From the NCBI RefSeq assembly GCF_019649055.1, contig NW_026570225.1, forward strand, positions 2,418,001 to 2,482,000: a stretch of 64,000 nt of DNA, in the 5' to 3' direction. The notes beneath the pieces were generated by a model. It worked only from the letters and a program-made list of their open reading frames with translations. It searched no databases and had not been told where the DNA came from. Positions within the stretch are counted from its first letter, which is position 1. Each line of letters begins with the position of its first letter. Below are positions 30,611-43,770 of the stretch, piece by piece. This stretch comes from Paramacrobiotus metropolitanus. Lineage: Eukaryota; Tardigrada; Eutardigrada; Parachela; Macrobiotidae. Both the position numbers and the translations under genes were made by a program.

Positions 30611-33600
30611 CATAAGTACAACGATAATTATGGTCCATGGGATACGTTAAACACCAACTTGCCTGGCCCGGAAGTAGCGCACTGTTGCCAAGGACGGTCT
30701 TGATTTCTGCGATAAATCCTTCAGGTCGTCCTGCCAGCATGCCAGTCATCCAGGGCGCTCTGTTCTAAGACTTTATCGTGGACTTAAGAGTTCTTGTTTT
30801 TTTTCCCCATTGATTTCCAATTAAACTTGAGCGAAATTCACACGAATCCTTCCTTGATTTATTCGCCAATATCAGAACTCTTCCTACTCGTAGCCAGATC
30901 TTTGACAGCCGTATATGTCTCGTTAATGATAGCCAGAAACATGGCCATCTCCTGCACGAAAAAAACGAAGACGTTTTAGGAAAAGAAGAAAATCGGCCGT
31001 AAAACGCGGTTAACGGTCTGCAGCTAGTCGAAATCCAAGTCATCCAGAAAGACCAGAAGTAAGGTCATGGCTGCACTCCCAGTATCGCTGTATCCTTCCA
31101 GCTAGACGTAAAACAGAGACAATCAAATGAGTACCCGTAGAGACCTTCAAGTGGCCACTTATGTTAAGTCAATGGGCGACATACCTTCAAGTGGCCAGGC
31201 ATCAGTTACTTTGTCCCAGAACCGATTTTCTTCCAGTTTTTTGGTACAGCATGTTCAGCACAACTTGCTCTTTACGGAGTACTTGAAAATTTTCAAATCG
31301 ATTAAGCCGTGTTTTAGTTATTTAAGTTGTAAAAAACCTTTGACGAAACGCTGAAGCCACGCCACGAGAGCCACTACACTACGCTGACTTATTTCACTCA
31401 TCAACCACACATGTTGCTGCTGCAGCGAGTACTCGATCTACGTGTGCGGATATGAGCACACAAGCAACCGGGATCAAACTACGTTCCTAAAAGACAATTA
31501 AAAATAACAGAAAATCACAAATCAAAATGTAAACATCACAGGTTAGTGAGCATGCAAAAAATCACAGGTTGATGAAATAAAAATCACAGGTTAGTAAACA
31601 CTGCTTAGCAATACGACAAGAATGATTAAAAACCCTTTCCATACTTGTTCCGAGTCTGGCGTAGGGTTTTTTAGGCGTGTGCATAAAGTTATTCGCGAGA
31701 TCGCGCAGATTTTTCAAGCTTCGCTTACAGAAACACCGTTTTCTTTTACGTCAGCGCAGGTTCGTAGAATACGTTTTTCATTGTACTGCTTCACTTTCGC
31801 TTCTTACTCTCACAATTCTCAACACAAGTCACTGTAATAGGTGAATTTAACTCTTCTGGGCTGGACTGAGACGGACACTGAGAACCCGGAAACCCAAAGA
31901 AAGTATTATGCTGCAGGATCTGCATGAAATTTTTTAAAAGTACTTACTCGTAATTATACAGTACTTGTTAAACTGCGTGTCACGCAAGTCGCCGGTTCAA
32001 AAAGCGGGTAGTTTGTTAATTTTCGCGCAAATCGGGAAGCTAACGATCGATTACGCAGCAAAAACTGCTAGAAACTACTAAAAAAGTAGAAATAGTTCTA
32101 GCTTTTTGGCAGCGAAATCTAAAGGGCGTGTATTAAGGCTGTATCATGTATAGAGTCTACGCTCTACAGAAAGCGTAAACTTTAGCACGAAGCTGATGCA
32201 GTTTTGTAACTGCGGAATTACTAGTAATTCTATAAAAAAACAGTAAAATATTGCTAATTGTAGAAAAGAAAGCATTGTAGAAAATGATGAACTTTATGCC
32301 TATTTCGTGCGGGAATCCAAAATCCATGCATGAAAGTACAATAAAGAGCTACTTTCGCGCGGAGCTAAAAGTCGGTTTTACTGAAAAATCGCTACAGATT
32401 CAACGAAAAATAGTAAATTATGCGGTTTTATGCCAAATCTGTTATAATTCTTAAGCAATACCCCCCACCTTACTTTTTCGATAGTTCCCACTTTTAAAAA
32501 ATTCCGAGGGGCACGTGCTCCCGTGCGCCTCCTTAAACTCGCCAATGGGACTCACAGCTGTTGTCTACGTAATAGGAATGATCTGTTTTTCTATGTATCA
32601 AAAGTTGAGGCCTTTATCATTACCAATGAAACATTATGTGACGTACACGGAATCGGGGCATTTCATAATGACTATCGCTTCAACGCTCGGGAAAAGGCGC
32701 ACAATAGGTCGTACTGTGCACTTCACCAAACCAGAGACTGGCGCATGACCTTGACATGACAATAAAAATAATTGCGCGCAAAAGTCAAAGGGAGGTAAGC
32801 CAAAATGCGGCAAAAAAACGTTTTAACAAAAGCTCTTCCCGACGCAACCAGACACTGGTGCTGGGTGTCCGATTCCTTTAACGCTCTTCTAAACAACCAA
32901 GCAGTTTCAAGAACAGACCGATGCAGCTGACGGATGTACCCCGCTGTAGTCTAGCCGGTATACGAGTGAAACGGCGACGTATATGGGTGCATTCCACGCA
33001 CCGCGTCATTCCATAATCCTTACGAAGCGTTTGGCTTCGTACAGGTACTCTGTAGTAGTTTAACTTTCATACGTACAAGGCACTTAATATCAAAAAGCAT
33101 TTGTTGTACTCGTATTATCTGAATTTCGTGTTTTCCCATGGATTTTTCTTTTGGAATTCTAGACCTTTTTGTGGGAAGCGGTTACACATTTTTCGAAGCG
33201 CTACCGGGAGTTAGGTTATTAGAATTTGGTTTGCTAAACATTTTACTGCTGCATGTTTTGTACAAAGCAATAACTGGCGCTCGTCTGGTACGACCCCCAA
33301 ATAATATCCAGTTATAAGATTAAATTAAAATTTAATCATATTATGTGAAACTTTCCTTCCTCTTTCTGACCCGAAAAATTCCTTCCTCCTTTTTACTCCA
33401 GAAAATTTCCTTCCTCCTTTTGACCACACAAAATTTCCTTCCTCTAAAATTTCATTCCTCCTTTTGTCAGTGTTTCCAAAGCTTTTCTGAAATCTTACCC
33501 CTGTCTGAAAATCCACTGCAGCATTGCTTAAACCCATACATCTTACCAGAAAACTGCTGGCGCAGAAACTAGATACAGATACTTTGGAAAGTATGTCAAA

Positions 33601-33698
33601 CAATATTGTTTCCAAAGATTTTCAGTTAAAAGCGATAAAAATATGGCGCGTACACGGCTTTATTCAACGTGGTATAACTTAAGATATTACTGAACTGA
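30611..33698. other. Non-coding stretch with a pyrimidine-rich tandem repeat
   Basis: No gene seen. At 33350-33460, a unit of about 27 bp (AATTTCCTTCCTCCTTTTGAC) repeats about 4 times. Near 32490-32525, a phrase (AAAAAATTCCGAGGGGCACG) recurs in inverted form near 47250-47285, suggesting a diverged dispersed repeat. Confidence 0.5.
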
Positions 33699-34351
33699 CC
33701 AGGGCACTATTTCCGCCTCCAAATTTTTTTTTTGTTAAAGTTTTTTTTGTGAAAAGGTAGTATACTACCGTGGAATGATTAAAAAAATATTTTCATCTGC
33801 AAAAACCAACTGGGCGTGGCCAAACAAAAATTTAATGAGTGCAGAGTAGACGTACTGTTAGAATGTATAAATTTCATTTTATGCCGCAATATCGTTTTTG
33901 CGGGAACTGCACGTCCCGTGGATCCTTCCAGATGCCGATCGAGCACCAACGTACAGTACGTACTACAGCGCGCGTGCGGTGGCCATCGCAGCAAAATTAC
34001 AAAATTTCAGAAACTCATCAGAAACTAATCAGGAGCATTTAAGTAAGTAAAAGATTCTAAAAAATGTATGATGTAGCAATTGCCAGGCAAGATGGGACCA
34101 CCGAAAGCGTTTTTGGAGTTATGTCGGTCCTTGATGACATTTGGAAGGGTCCGCGGATGGTCCAGTGGAGGCAAAAGTAATATACTAATACATATTATGG
34201 TAAATGCCAGTACTGCATAATAATAGTATGCAAGACTATGTACTCATTTAATTGATGTTAGACCACGCCCAACTGACCTTTGCCGGTAGTCTACTACCTT
34301 TTTACCAATATGGAAATTTTTTTGAATTTGGAGGCGGAAATAATGCCCTGG
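33699..34351. mobile_element. Non-autonomous TIR element, about 650 bp
   Basis: Imperfect TIRs of about 110 bp begin CCAGGGCA(C/T)TATTTCCGCC and continue through AAGGTAGTA(T/G)ACTACC to TGGGCGTGG. TGA stands outside both ends, a possible 3-bp duplication, but this is weak. No transposase frame. The divergence of the arms suggests an old insertion. Confidence 0.75.
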
Positions 34352-37029
34352 TGAGTATCTTGTAACTTGGTCGGAAACCTCAAGTGCTAGTACTACAAAT
34401 TAGCATTCCCTACCAAATGATGGCGAATAAACTGAGATTTGCGTTGTATTTTGGAAGGTCAAGGAACACTGTCCCGATGCCTTTGCTGAGCCATCGGTGT
34501 TGCCGCATTTGTTTTGCGATATCTACGGTGCCGTTTTTCATAAATTGAGGATTTTTACAAATCTACCGTCATGGTAAATGGCAGTGCGCAGCGAGTGAAG
34601 AGTTTAACACTGGGGTCTTGGTCCATCTAAAATCTGTCTAAAGTCACACTCATCCTTTTTGTCCATAATGTGTTGTACAAAATAAGAGTACGTATTAAGA
34701 GTACACAAGAGTACATAATAAGAGTACATAGAGAGGATACAATATAAAATTGCGTACGTGGTCAGTAATTCTATGTGTACACACGTTACGTTCGTTCCTC
34801 CGAATGGAAGTTGGTCTTCAGCCGACTTGATGAAGTGATTAAAACAAAAACAAATTTTGAAATTGTTCCGGAATCCCAAGGCTTCCATTGCGAACTCGCT
34901 GCTGCTGCATCCTTGGCACGCCCAACAATTTATTGTGATAAAAGACGTGATTCGCGCGGGGATTAAATCGATCATATTATGGGCCTCTGGCGAACATCTG
35001 CAAACAAAACAGATTTTTGTACTTATATGAAGTGTGTAATATTGATTATTGGGAAACTCACAAAGTGTCCGGTATGTCTGGGCGATTCGGTTCAGGAAGT
35101 TCCATCAAATCTTCCAAAAACAATACTTTAGAAAACTTCGTAATAATAAAATTTTAAAAACGAGTGTAGTTTTGACATTCTTGGGAACAGGAAAAAATAT
35201 CACCCATGCAATATCCCTAAGGAAAAATATCGTATCGTATGGGCCATGCTTAATGCTAGATAAACAAATGCGTGTATATGTAGCGAAGTATACATAATAT
35301 TATGTTGTAGGTACTATGTTATTGCAAAACCGTACCTCGTCGACTGAAGCGAAGCGAAGGTCTTCTGTTTGGGTCACTTCAGGGATTATGGATAATGTGG
35401 TGCCCGTACGTCGGCCACCGCCACCAAATGCACAAAGGCGCACTAACGATACACATATACGCCACGGCCGTATATACTCACACCAGATGTAACTATATAT
35501 GTTTTGCCGTGGTAACCGTGGTATCTTTTGCTATCTTTTGCTGCATTTTATTAAGAACTTTCGCCAAGTCAAAATTTTATTTACAGTACTTACTTTGGAA
35601 TACTGTAGCCGCTCCATGAGAATGCTCTACAGAGTGTGGAAGGAAAGACGTCACGCTGCTTGGTATTTTGTGTAACGTGTGCGATGTCGGCATGGCCTAA
35701 CAGCGGTGTAATCTCACTGAATGGCTACGCACAGCATTCTAATGTGTAAGTTTTCGGAAGTCCCAGTTAACTGTCACCTCACGTTTTAAAATTTTGGGTC
35801 TTACCAGCAAAGTACAGTAACCGCTATCACGTCAGGTGATGAGAAAATAATAAGCCAAAATGCGTACCCGTAACGGTGTAACCTAAGATACGATTTTGAA
35901 ATCATTGTCGAACAATGCGTTGAAAATCGGCGAACCCATTCGCCAGCTTAGAATAGTTTCCGTCCTTAAGTTTGGCCCTTAACGGTTTCACTTTAGGTTG
36001 TTCAGAATAATTATGTGGGTGCGACAGGCATAAATGTAAACCCAAAAATTTCTGCGTGCTATACTACCCCTGTGCTCTCATGGTCAGGAAGGTAACGCTG
36101 CTGTAGAAATGGTAGCTCTTTTACAGGAATGATAAGATAAGAATTATGACCGATCTTCATGGAAGTGCTGATTCTCAGAATACGAAGAAATTTTGGTACT
36201 GTGAACATAACTTGCACGATCGGACTGCGGCGAGCACCCGACCGCATTTTACTCACCTGCATTTTAAACCGTAACGCCAGAAGCGTTTTGCGCTACGGCT
36301 GATCGGATGCTCATTGCAGTCCAATCATGCAGGCTTGTGTTACGAGCGAAACGAAACTGCGAGCATCCAACGAAACTGGCTACTCATAACATTTTCCCCC
36401 TTATACCGAAACTGCCACCAGAATTCCTAATGCGTTACCATGGCGGATAAATAATAATAATAATCGTACTCGTACAACGGACTTCAAAATTGTGTTACAT
36501 TTGGTCCGCGACCGGCAATATATTAGCCAGAACCAAATGACCAATAAAATGACCAGTAAACAGGAAACACGCATTCATGCTGAATTCAAACACTTACACC
36601 TTGCACATTCCCCAGCGAAACCATCCACCGATATCTCAAAAAAATGAGAACGAATCGACAAGATTTTTGGTACCAAACAGATTTTCCTTTATCAGATCCA
36701 AGAGAAAATCGAGCCATTTTAGTTTGTCGGAGACAAAGCATAGATTTCTGCTGCGTAGAAATTGGAACCAAAACATGAATGCAAATCCTGTGCAATCCTT
36801 GAAAACGCCTCGATTTTCCCTTAGATCTCATGAAGAATAATCTGTTTGGTTTGGTATCAAATTCTTGTCATTTTTTTCTCATTTGTTTGAGACATCGGTT
36901 GTGGGTTTCCGTTGGGCAATGTTCAAGTTGCAAGGGTTCACAACAGACAAACACAGATAAGTAACTGGTTGCCCGCGTTTTGGGGTCACATAAGTGTAAC
37001 ACAATTTTGAACACAATGTAACACAACGA
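34352..37029. other. Non-coding stretch, nothing recognised
   Basis: Short open frames only, none with a recognisable motif. Sequence near 36600-36760 is loosely similar to 38480-38620 (CGATATCTC...AGATTTTTGG), probably an old dispersed repeat. Confidence 0.4.
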
Positions 37030-38066
37030 CCGAGCTGACATTAGTTCGATGCACGAAGCCCGGTAGGTGAGCGGGTGACCGAACTGTCACTACTGTCCAG
37101 TGCACAAAGCCCGTTAGGGAACGATTGACTGAGCTACCACTACTGTCCGTGCCCAGAACCCGGGAGGTGAGAGGGTGACCGAGCTGTCACTACTGTCCAG
37201 TGTACAAAGCCCGTTAGGGAGCGATTGACTGAGCTACCACTACTGTCCGTGCCCAGAGCCCGGGAGGTGAGAGGGTGACCGAGCTGTCACTACTGTCCAG
37301 TGCACAAAGCCCGTTAGGGAGCGATTGACTGAGCTACCACTACTGTCCGTGCCCAGAGCCCGGTAGCTGAGCGAGTAACCAAGCTGTCATTATTGTACAC
37401 CGTATATGAGTGACCGAACTACCACTGCTATCGGGCGCAGAAAGCCCGTTAGATAAACGAGTGACCGATCTACCACTACTGTTCAGTGTACAGAGCCCGT
37501 TAGGGAACGAGTGACTCACTACTGTCCAGTGTACAAAGCCCGCCCCGTGCACAGAGCCCGGGAGGTGAGCGGGTGACCGAGCTACCACTACTGTCGAGTG
37601 CACAGAGTCCGTTAGGTTTGCAGGCAACCAAGCAACCACTACTGTCCGGCGAACAGAACCGGTTAGGTAAGCAGGTAATCGAGGCACCACTATTGACCGG
37701 ACGTACACTACCGGGCATACACCACTTTCCAGTGAAAAGAGACAGTGAAGTGACGAGTCACCGAACTAGTGATCCGGCGCACTATCACACTGTTTCGAAT
37801 TTCATACCTTATAGACTGATATTTCGGCTTTCTGTTCGAGTAGGGGATATCGTAAAAATTATCTGTATGTACAGCCAAAGGGAGTGCTTTCAAGGTTGAG
37901 AGAATCATGAACTGATTTTCATATGAAATTCGTGTTTGCCCTATTGCATGTACCGATCATGTTTTGACGAAATATAGATGTTATTCTAATAAATATCCAT
38001 TCAAATTTCAGTAAAATGGCCACGGACCACAAGAAACGCGGAGGCGAAGCCGAGGCTGTTTCTTGT
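37030..38066. repeat. 50-bp minisatellite (100-bp dimer) with a terminal hairpin
   Basis: About 13 monomers of 50 bp built around GACCGAGCTACCACTACTGTCC fragments run from 37030 to 37720. For at least three cycles they alternate as A/B types, giving an exact 100-bp period (37078, 37178, 37278). About 300 bp of single-copy-looking sequence follows. It ends in a hairpin at 38029-38066 (ACAAGAAAC/GTTTCTTGT, 20-nt loop rich in GCGAAG). The same order occurs at 58080-58520, so the array and tail probably form one mobile unit. Confidence 0.8.
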
Positions 38067-39835
38067 ACTATCAGTACTTGTACTATCAGTATAGTACTGC
38101 CATGCTAGTATGCATCACTGAACGAAACCAGTGGAGTTCGGGTCCGTCGTTTCTACTCGTATACACGTTAATTCCATTGCTGGGTGCAGGTAGAACATAG
38201 AAGAGTGAGAGTCAATCGCACCAAAGGTCACTTAACGAAACAGCCGGTATATAAGGCCCACTGACCACCGGGTTTTTTATTGCACCGTAAACTTTTCGAA
38301 TAAACGCTAGTTCGTACTCGTCGTAATGCACGCAAGGAACAATACGTGCAATGTACGACAAAAAGAAGTTGATGGCTCGGTTTTAAAACATCTTGTGCGC
38401 AGGGACTGTTTTCCCTGTTCCAAACTGATCTCCGTTTATGCATGTTTCGTATGCTCAGTACTACCGCCCATTTCTCGTGAATTACGAAACAGGATCGCCC
38501 AACCAATATCTCCAAAGATCCAGAAAAAAATTACGAGATTTTTGATTCCAAACGAGTGGCAGTTCATGGGAAATAAAGTAAATTGTCAGTGTTTGCTTTT
38601 CTCATAGACTTAGCATAGATTGCAAGCCAAACGGTTTTGCGCACAGATCCTATGCTGCTGTTCGCCATAAACAGCCACATCTTTAGCATCAAAAAGTTAA
38701 GAATTTTTGTTTACACCTTTTGATATGCAATTAGTATAGTTGCACTTCGATATTGGCGGCAGCTACCTGAGTGAAAAATCAGAACATTGTATCATTGGAT
38801 AGTCACGGAGCGCGAGCGTCTGAAAGTAGCATGCAAAGAAAGTGAGTAAACGCCCAAGTTTTACTGGTGGCGTGTCGTTGCGAGGTTATTTTTGAACCGC
38901 GGACCGACTGATCGGTTCAAATTCTTTTTGTCGTCCATTGTAGACGAATACCTCGCGTAAGGTCGTTCTCACGTATGCTTCCTCGTTGGTGACGGTTGCT
39001 TCCATTTCTCGCGTAGCCCACAACGCGAGAATCGATTACTAACAGAAACGTTTATCGGCGCTTTTACCTAGTTTCATACCTCGAATAGATTTCCTCAGTG
39101 TGTACAATATTCCTGTGGGCTCATCGGGATTAGGATCTCTCGAAGGGTCACGTTGGGTTCAATGAGCATTAGCCGTGGCGCTCGTTTATCCACCGGTTTT
39201 GTTTCCTCTTCTCGTGGCGTCGGCACAGCGGCATTCCTTAAAGTTGCAGGTGTGAGTGCACTGTGCAGATGGGCTGTTGGGTGCCCTATCCCACTGCCGG
39301 GCTGATATATACTTCTATGCCTGGAGCCGTAGGCTTCCTGCCGTTCGCTTCCATTAAAAAAGCAATATGCGTATGAAAGATCGACTGCAAAACTGTATTG
39401 TCAAAAAAATGGTGAAAATACGTAGAATAGCATAAACGCATAAAAAATCTTGCTTCCAAGAGAAAAATACAGATGGCGAATTTTTAACTGTTGATAATAA
39501 TTTGGCATAAAAGTGAACGCAGTCAACGCACCTCGATTCGATACAAAAATAAAACTAATTCTCCTCAGTTTCTAGCTTGCTGGCCGAAGCGAAAAAAGCT
39601 GTTTTTAGCATTAGACACCCGACCCGATTGACCAATTCTATTGATTTCCAAAGTTGAGTCGGCATAATTACCCCTACAGCGAAATACAAACCGCCTATTT
39701 CTTAAACTTGAAACAAAAGCGAGTAAAGTCATACAATATTACAAAAATAAAATAACCATCTATTTGTGCATCCAAACCAAAGCGCACGGCAGTTCCCCGA
39801 TCCCGACACTGAGATCTTCGATCATTGTCAGCCAT
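38067..39835. other. Non-coding stretch, nothing recognised
   Basis: AT-rich. Only short unrecognised frames and a tandem CTTGTACTATCAGTA (38065-38095). Confidence 0.4.
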
Positions 39836-40318
39836 CGATGGGACGGGCCCGCGCTCAAGCTCTGACTCTGACTCAGACTCTAACCGCTCAAACTCTGACT
39901 CTGACTACTCAAAGTCTGACTCTGACTGTCCAAACTCTGACTCTGACTCTGACTGAATAACCTAAGAATAACTTAAAAAACCTAAGAAACCTGAAATCTA
40001 AGAAACCTGACTCTGACTGAATAACCTAAGAATAACTTAAAACCTAAGAAACCTAAGAAACCTAAGAAACCTAAGAAACCTAAGAAACCTAAGAAACCTA
40101 AGAAACCTAAGAAACCTAAGAAACCTAAGAAATCTAAGAAACCTAAGAAACCTAAGAAACCTAAGAAACCTAAGAAACCTAAGAAACCTAGAAACCTAAG
40201 AAACCTGCAGAGTCAGAGTCAGACTTGGAGCGGTCAGAGTCAGACTTTGAGTAGTCAGAGTCAGAGTTTGAGTGGTCAGAATCAGAGTCAGAGTTGGAGT
40301 CTAGGCCGATGGGACGGG
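39836..40318. mobile_element. Foldback element with CTCTGACT-unit arms and CCTAAGAAA core
   Basis: The 12-bp CGATGGGACGGG flanks both ends (39836-39847 and 40307-40318), a probable target-site duplication. The arms are arrays of CTCTGACTCTGACT with ACTCAAA spacers, inverted between left (39860-39957) and right (40205-40300). The core (39960-40200) is mostly (CCTAAGAAA)n, about 18 units. No protein. The arrays look young, as the units are nearly identical. Confidence 0.8.
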
Positions 40319-40619
40319 GGCGTTAGGGGCATTAGATGTTTCACAATACACTTGGGTTGGACATGAAAGATCTCTTTTAGTGCACATAGAAAGTTAATGT
40401 GGATACTTTAAAACTCCCCCCCCGGCGGCCAAAAATCGAAAAAGGAAGGGTCCCCCTCACCAGCCCCCCCCCTCCTGTGTCAAGCGGCTGGTTTGTTTTC
40501 GTAGACTTGCACTCCAACACTCGCGTCTCGATCAGGTCTTATACTTACTCTTTATTTGAAAACCGAGACATCCATATATCAATAAATAAAACCATTACAA
40601 GCAAGCGAAAAAGTAGACT

Positions 40620-41182
40620 TTATAACATCCAGATTTCATTTAGCTTTTCCGCTTCGCCAATTGTGCCCATAATTGAGGCCGCATTGCCTCGTTGTACCTC
40701 CAATGAGAGATGCTGTCGGAGAAATTCGTGCGAGCGCTTTTCTCCAGAGTGGTTCCGCAGACGCTTTCCTAGCTCCTTGATAAGGGCGATAGCCGATGGT
40801 CTCCACGCCCCCATTGTTTCGAAAGCTATTGGGGGGAAGATGTATCGACTATCGACCGTTCAAATACGAGTAAAATCTGGATTTCTTTTCTTCTGCCTGG
40901 ATAGCGGCCGCTCCCGCATTTGTCGAAGTGGACTTGACATGGAGTATCGACGCATGTAACATCCCATGCCAAGCACATTCCCCTTTTCCATGCGAAGGTT
41001 GTACAGCCGTCCGGACGTCGTTCACTCGTGTGAGAGGTGCCGCGTGGTTCAAGTTTAGCTGGGATACCAGCCGAGACGAAGGCGCGGCATACAATGCTGT
41101 TGAGAGCACCGTGCCGCGGGTGGCTGCCGGCCGAGAAAGGGCATGATAGGCCGTGATGAGCTGCATCACAGCACCTCAACAT
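40620..41182 (-). mobile_element. LINE-A fragment, C-terminal end
   Basis: Minus strand. GALNSIVCRAFVSAGIPAKLEP is followed by RRPDGCTTFAWKRGMCLAWD and VTCVDT (about 40930-41090). After a frame change come AIALIKELGKRLRNHSGEKR, the SLEVQRGNAASIMGTI end and a stop near 40620. The RPDG...WDVT block is the conserved C-terminal region of one animal and plant LINE group; its RPD/WDxT pattern recalls PD-(D/E)XK-type nuclease motifs, which is inference. Related copies are at 45388 and 51061. At least one frameshift; dead on arrival. Confidence 0.7.
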
Positions 41183-42082
41183 ATAAATCTCTTAAGGTCT
41201 TATTAAATTCCAAAACCAACGTCTACATTTCTAGAGCGAAAACAAGGTTAAGTTACTTGGTGATATTAGCAAACGATGGTAGCGGTGTGCCTTTTGTTTT
41301 AAGTGAAAACCAACTACACCATTAAATTCAGCGCATTTTTTTACCTAGAAATTTAGTTTGAAAACTGGAGAAGGTCAAAACAAAATTCTGACTGCCGAGC
41401 CCCAGGTACTCTGAAGAAACCGCGGGTGGCAGGATTACAGTCTGTTAGAATATATTGGATAATGTACTGACTACACGTATCCTATAACGAACCAACACAC
41501 TTCCCGTCGTATTGTTCATTAGACTGATACACGATGTTCAAGGAATACATGTTACTGACAGGGCGGAGGAGCGGTCTCATTAAGACTGTACGTGTACGAG
41601 TATAGACTGTCACTCTACGGTATCTTCTGTAATTTTTCTATTTTCTATTGAGGGACTGCTTTATTTATTCTGCTCGTCTAAGTCAGTTTAGTTTATTTAC
41701 TTTATTAAATATTATTGAGCATATTTTGCAAAGGATGATCAAAACGGACTTCCCACGGTTGCACGGTGACCTCGCGAAGGTCAGTTGCTTTTGTATCGGA
41801 TGCGCGTTGTGTAACGGACAAAACGTGTAAAAAACCTTCGATGAGTCCGCGGAAAATTTTCAACAAATCGAGTTTGCGTAAGTACGTGCCAGGAAAGAAA
41901 CTGACGCGCTTAAGTGAAACTAAAAAAAGTCAAATCTAGTGCATGAATGTGAATTTAGATTTTAAATGGTTAATGTATTATCGTGTCAAAAATATTTTTT
42001 TAGTTTTGATTTCGTACATGTGTATGCGTTTTCATTTTAAACAAACAAAAGGTTTTTTATCTGTGCGTTAATGCTGTTGCCT
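41183..42082. other. Non-coding stretch, nothing recognised
   Basis: AT-rich; no gene or clear repeat identified. Confidence 0.4.
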
Positions 42083-42481
42083 GTTTGGGTAATGGTTGCG
42101 CTTCGATGTCCAAGAGCAACGGTTACACGGACAGGTCAGCTGCTAGCTAATCAAACCATTTGCTTATTTAGGCGTCGTTACGTCCCGAATCTCACGCGAC
42201 TGCACTTGCACGCGGCGTAAAGCATACATAGAGCAGCTCAGGTCTCCAATTACGCTTTCGTGCTCTTTAAAATAACCCCATTAACATTGCATTGGGAGAG
42301 GTCAGTTGCTCTGCGTAAGCTTTACGCGACGCGCAAGCGGCAGTTGGGTAAATAAACATGACGCCACGGAAGTAAGAGGTAAACGATTTGATTGGTAAGC
42401 CAGAATTCTGGGATGGATTTTCAGCTTATCCGTCCGTGTAACCGTTGCGCTTCGATGTCGAAGCGCAACCGTTTCCCAAAC
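42083..42481. mobile_element. Foldback element with hairpins inside its terminal arms
   Basis: The arms of about 170 bp are inverted copies, starting GTTTGGG(T/A)AA(T/C)GGTTGCGC at the outer ends and including GGTTACACGGAC and GCGTAAAGC further in. Within the right arm, GGTTGCGCTTCGA and TCGAAGCGCAACC form a perfect 13-bp palindrome with a 2-nt centre (about 42443-42470); the left arm has a degraded version. No protein and no clear target-site duplication. Confidence 0.7.
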
Positions 42482-43493
42482 TACGAGTAACTCGTTACAC
42501 TCCTGCACAGATCAACAAAACTGGTGTGTGTTCGGACCAAAAGTAAATCCAGCGACCCAAATTCACGCTCCAAAAATCATAATCAACTTTTCGACGTTAT
42601 ACCACATTTACCCTATTAAAAATGAGTTTTTAGTTCCACTTCGGTGTTCCGTTTTTTTCTCGACACGGAAGCGTACTCCACTTACTATTGGACTAATTCG
42701 ACGATAATTTTTTCGCTGAGTCATGGATAGTTTTTACGCGTTTCTTCGTTACCCGACTGCATCGGTTACCCAAAAGCAATTGACCTCTACCATTTAAAGG
42801 GACTTGCAACGTCAAAATTTAGATGAAACATTCAAATTTAGAACTCAATATTCGCACTTCATATCCAAAATATGTGCAGCTATGCGAGTAACAAGTACAA
42901 TACCTGCGGCCCAGCTGAATTAAACCGTTTCTCTTAATAAAAGAAACTAATTTTTTTAAGTCTGTTAGGACATCTCAATTTCGATGTTTCGTGCTTACTC
43001 TGCACTTATCCTGAAGTTCGTTATCAAGCTGGCAGAACCTGCTAACATGAATAGGATAACATCATAACTGAAACATTTGCAGCATAGTCACCTGGAGGAA
43101 ACGTTCTTTAACGGGGCAGGCATTCATTTATCACAACGGCCGCATGCAGCAACTTGCTGATTAAATAAAAAAACTTCAGATTTCAAAAAATCTAAAAAGA
43201 AAACGCAAGCAAAAATATTAAAACAAAAAAGCATAAGAAAACCTAAGCAACTAAAGCCAAGAAAGCCTAAAACACTTAAGAACGCTTAAGGAAATTTAAA
43301 AAACCTAAAAAAGAAAACATGAGAGAATAAAAATATAAGGAAGCATGGGTAAACATAAGAACAACCAAGAAACCTGGGGGAAAAGCCAAGATGGCTAAAA
43401 TGTCCAGTTGCCGAAGTGAGCGTTGGCCGAAATGATTCTGTGCGGCCGGTTAGAATGATTTCGAGATTAATTAAGAATTTTTTCAGTGAGAAG
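42482..43493. other. Non-coding stretch with an eroded CCTAAGAAA-core foldback element
   Basis: At 43170-43395 a purine-rich stretch retains scattered AACCTAAG and GCCTAAAA words. GCCGAAGTGAGCGTTGGCCG (43413-43432) follows, the arm unit of the element at 51667. It reads as an old copy with one arm visible. Confidence 0.5.
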
Positions 43494-43770
43494 AAGCAGT
43501 GAGGCCAGGTCAGGGCACTGGACCCTCCCTTCCAGCTACCCCGAATCGGGTTTTTGCTTTCAAATGCTGCATTCTAGGTGAACTGGATTGATAGCTACTG
43601 AGTAGGTAAATTCGAGGTAAATTTTCTGATAGCGAATTCGCAATCAGGGAGTCCAATTTACCTAAAATCCAACATTTGAAAGCAAAAAATCGAATAAAAA
43701 ACTCCCTTGAGAGGACCGCCTGGGTAACTGGAACGGAGGATCCAGTGCCCTGGACCTTCCCTCACTGCTT
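43494..43770. mobile_element. 277-bp foldback MITE
   Basis: Nearly the whole element is one inverted repeat. The ends begin AAGCAGTGAGG, continue into AGGGCACTGGA.CCTCC.TTCC, and the inner parts share TTTGCTTTCAAATG. The arms are roughly 80% alike. No coding capacity. Confidence 0.8.

Noticed and set aside
40030-40200. Regular short repeats resembling a CRISPR array or telomere
   Set aside because: The CCTAAGAAA units are contiguous without spacers, differ from the animal telomere repeats TTAGG/TTAGGG/TTAGGC, and sit in the core of a foldback element.
40399-40959. Plus-strand frame of 186 codons as a host gene
   Set aside because: It is largely antisense to the LINE-A C-terminal fragment at 40620-41182, which has recognisable motifs.
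42083-42481. Parvovirus-like terminal repeat
   Set aside because: Nested palindromes in inverted arms recall it, but the unit is only 399 bp, with no Rep or capsid sequence; a foldback MITE is simpler.
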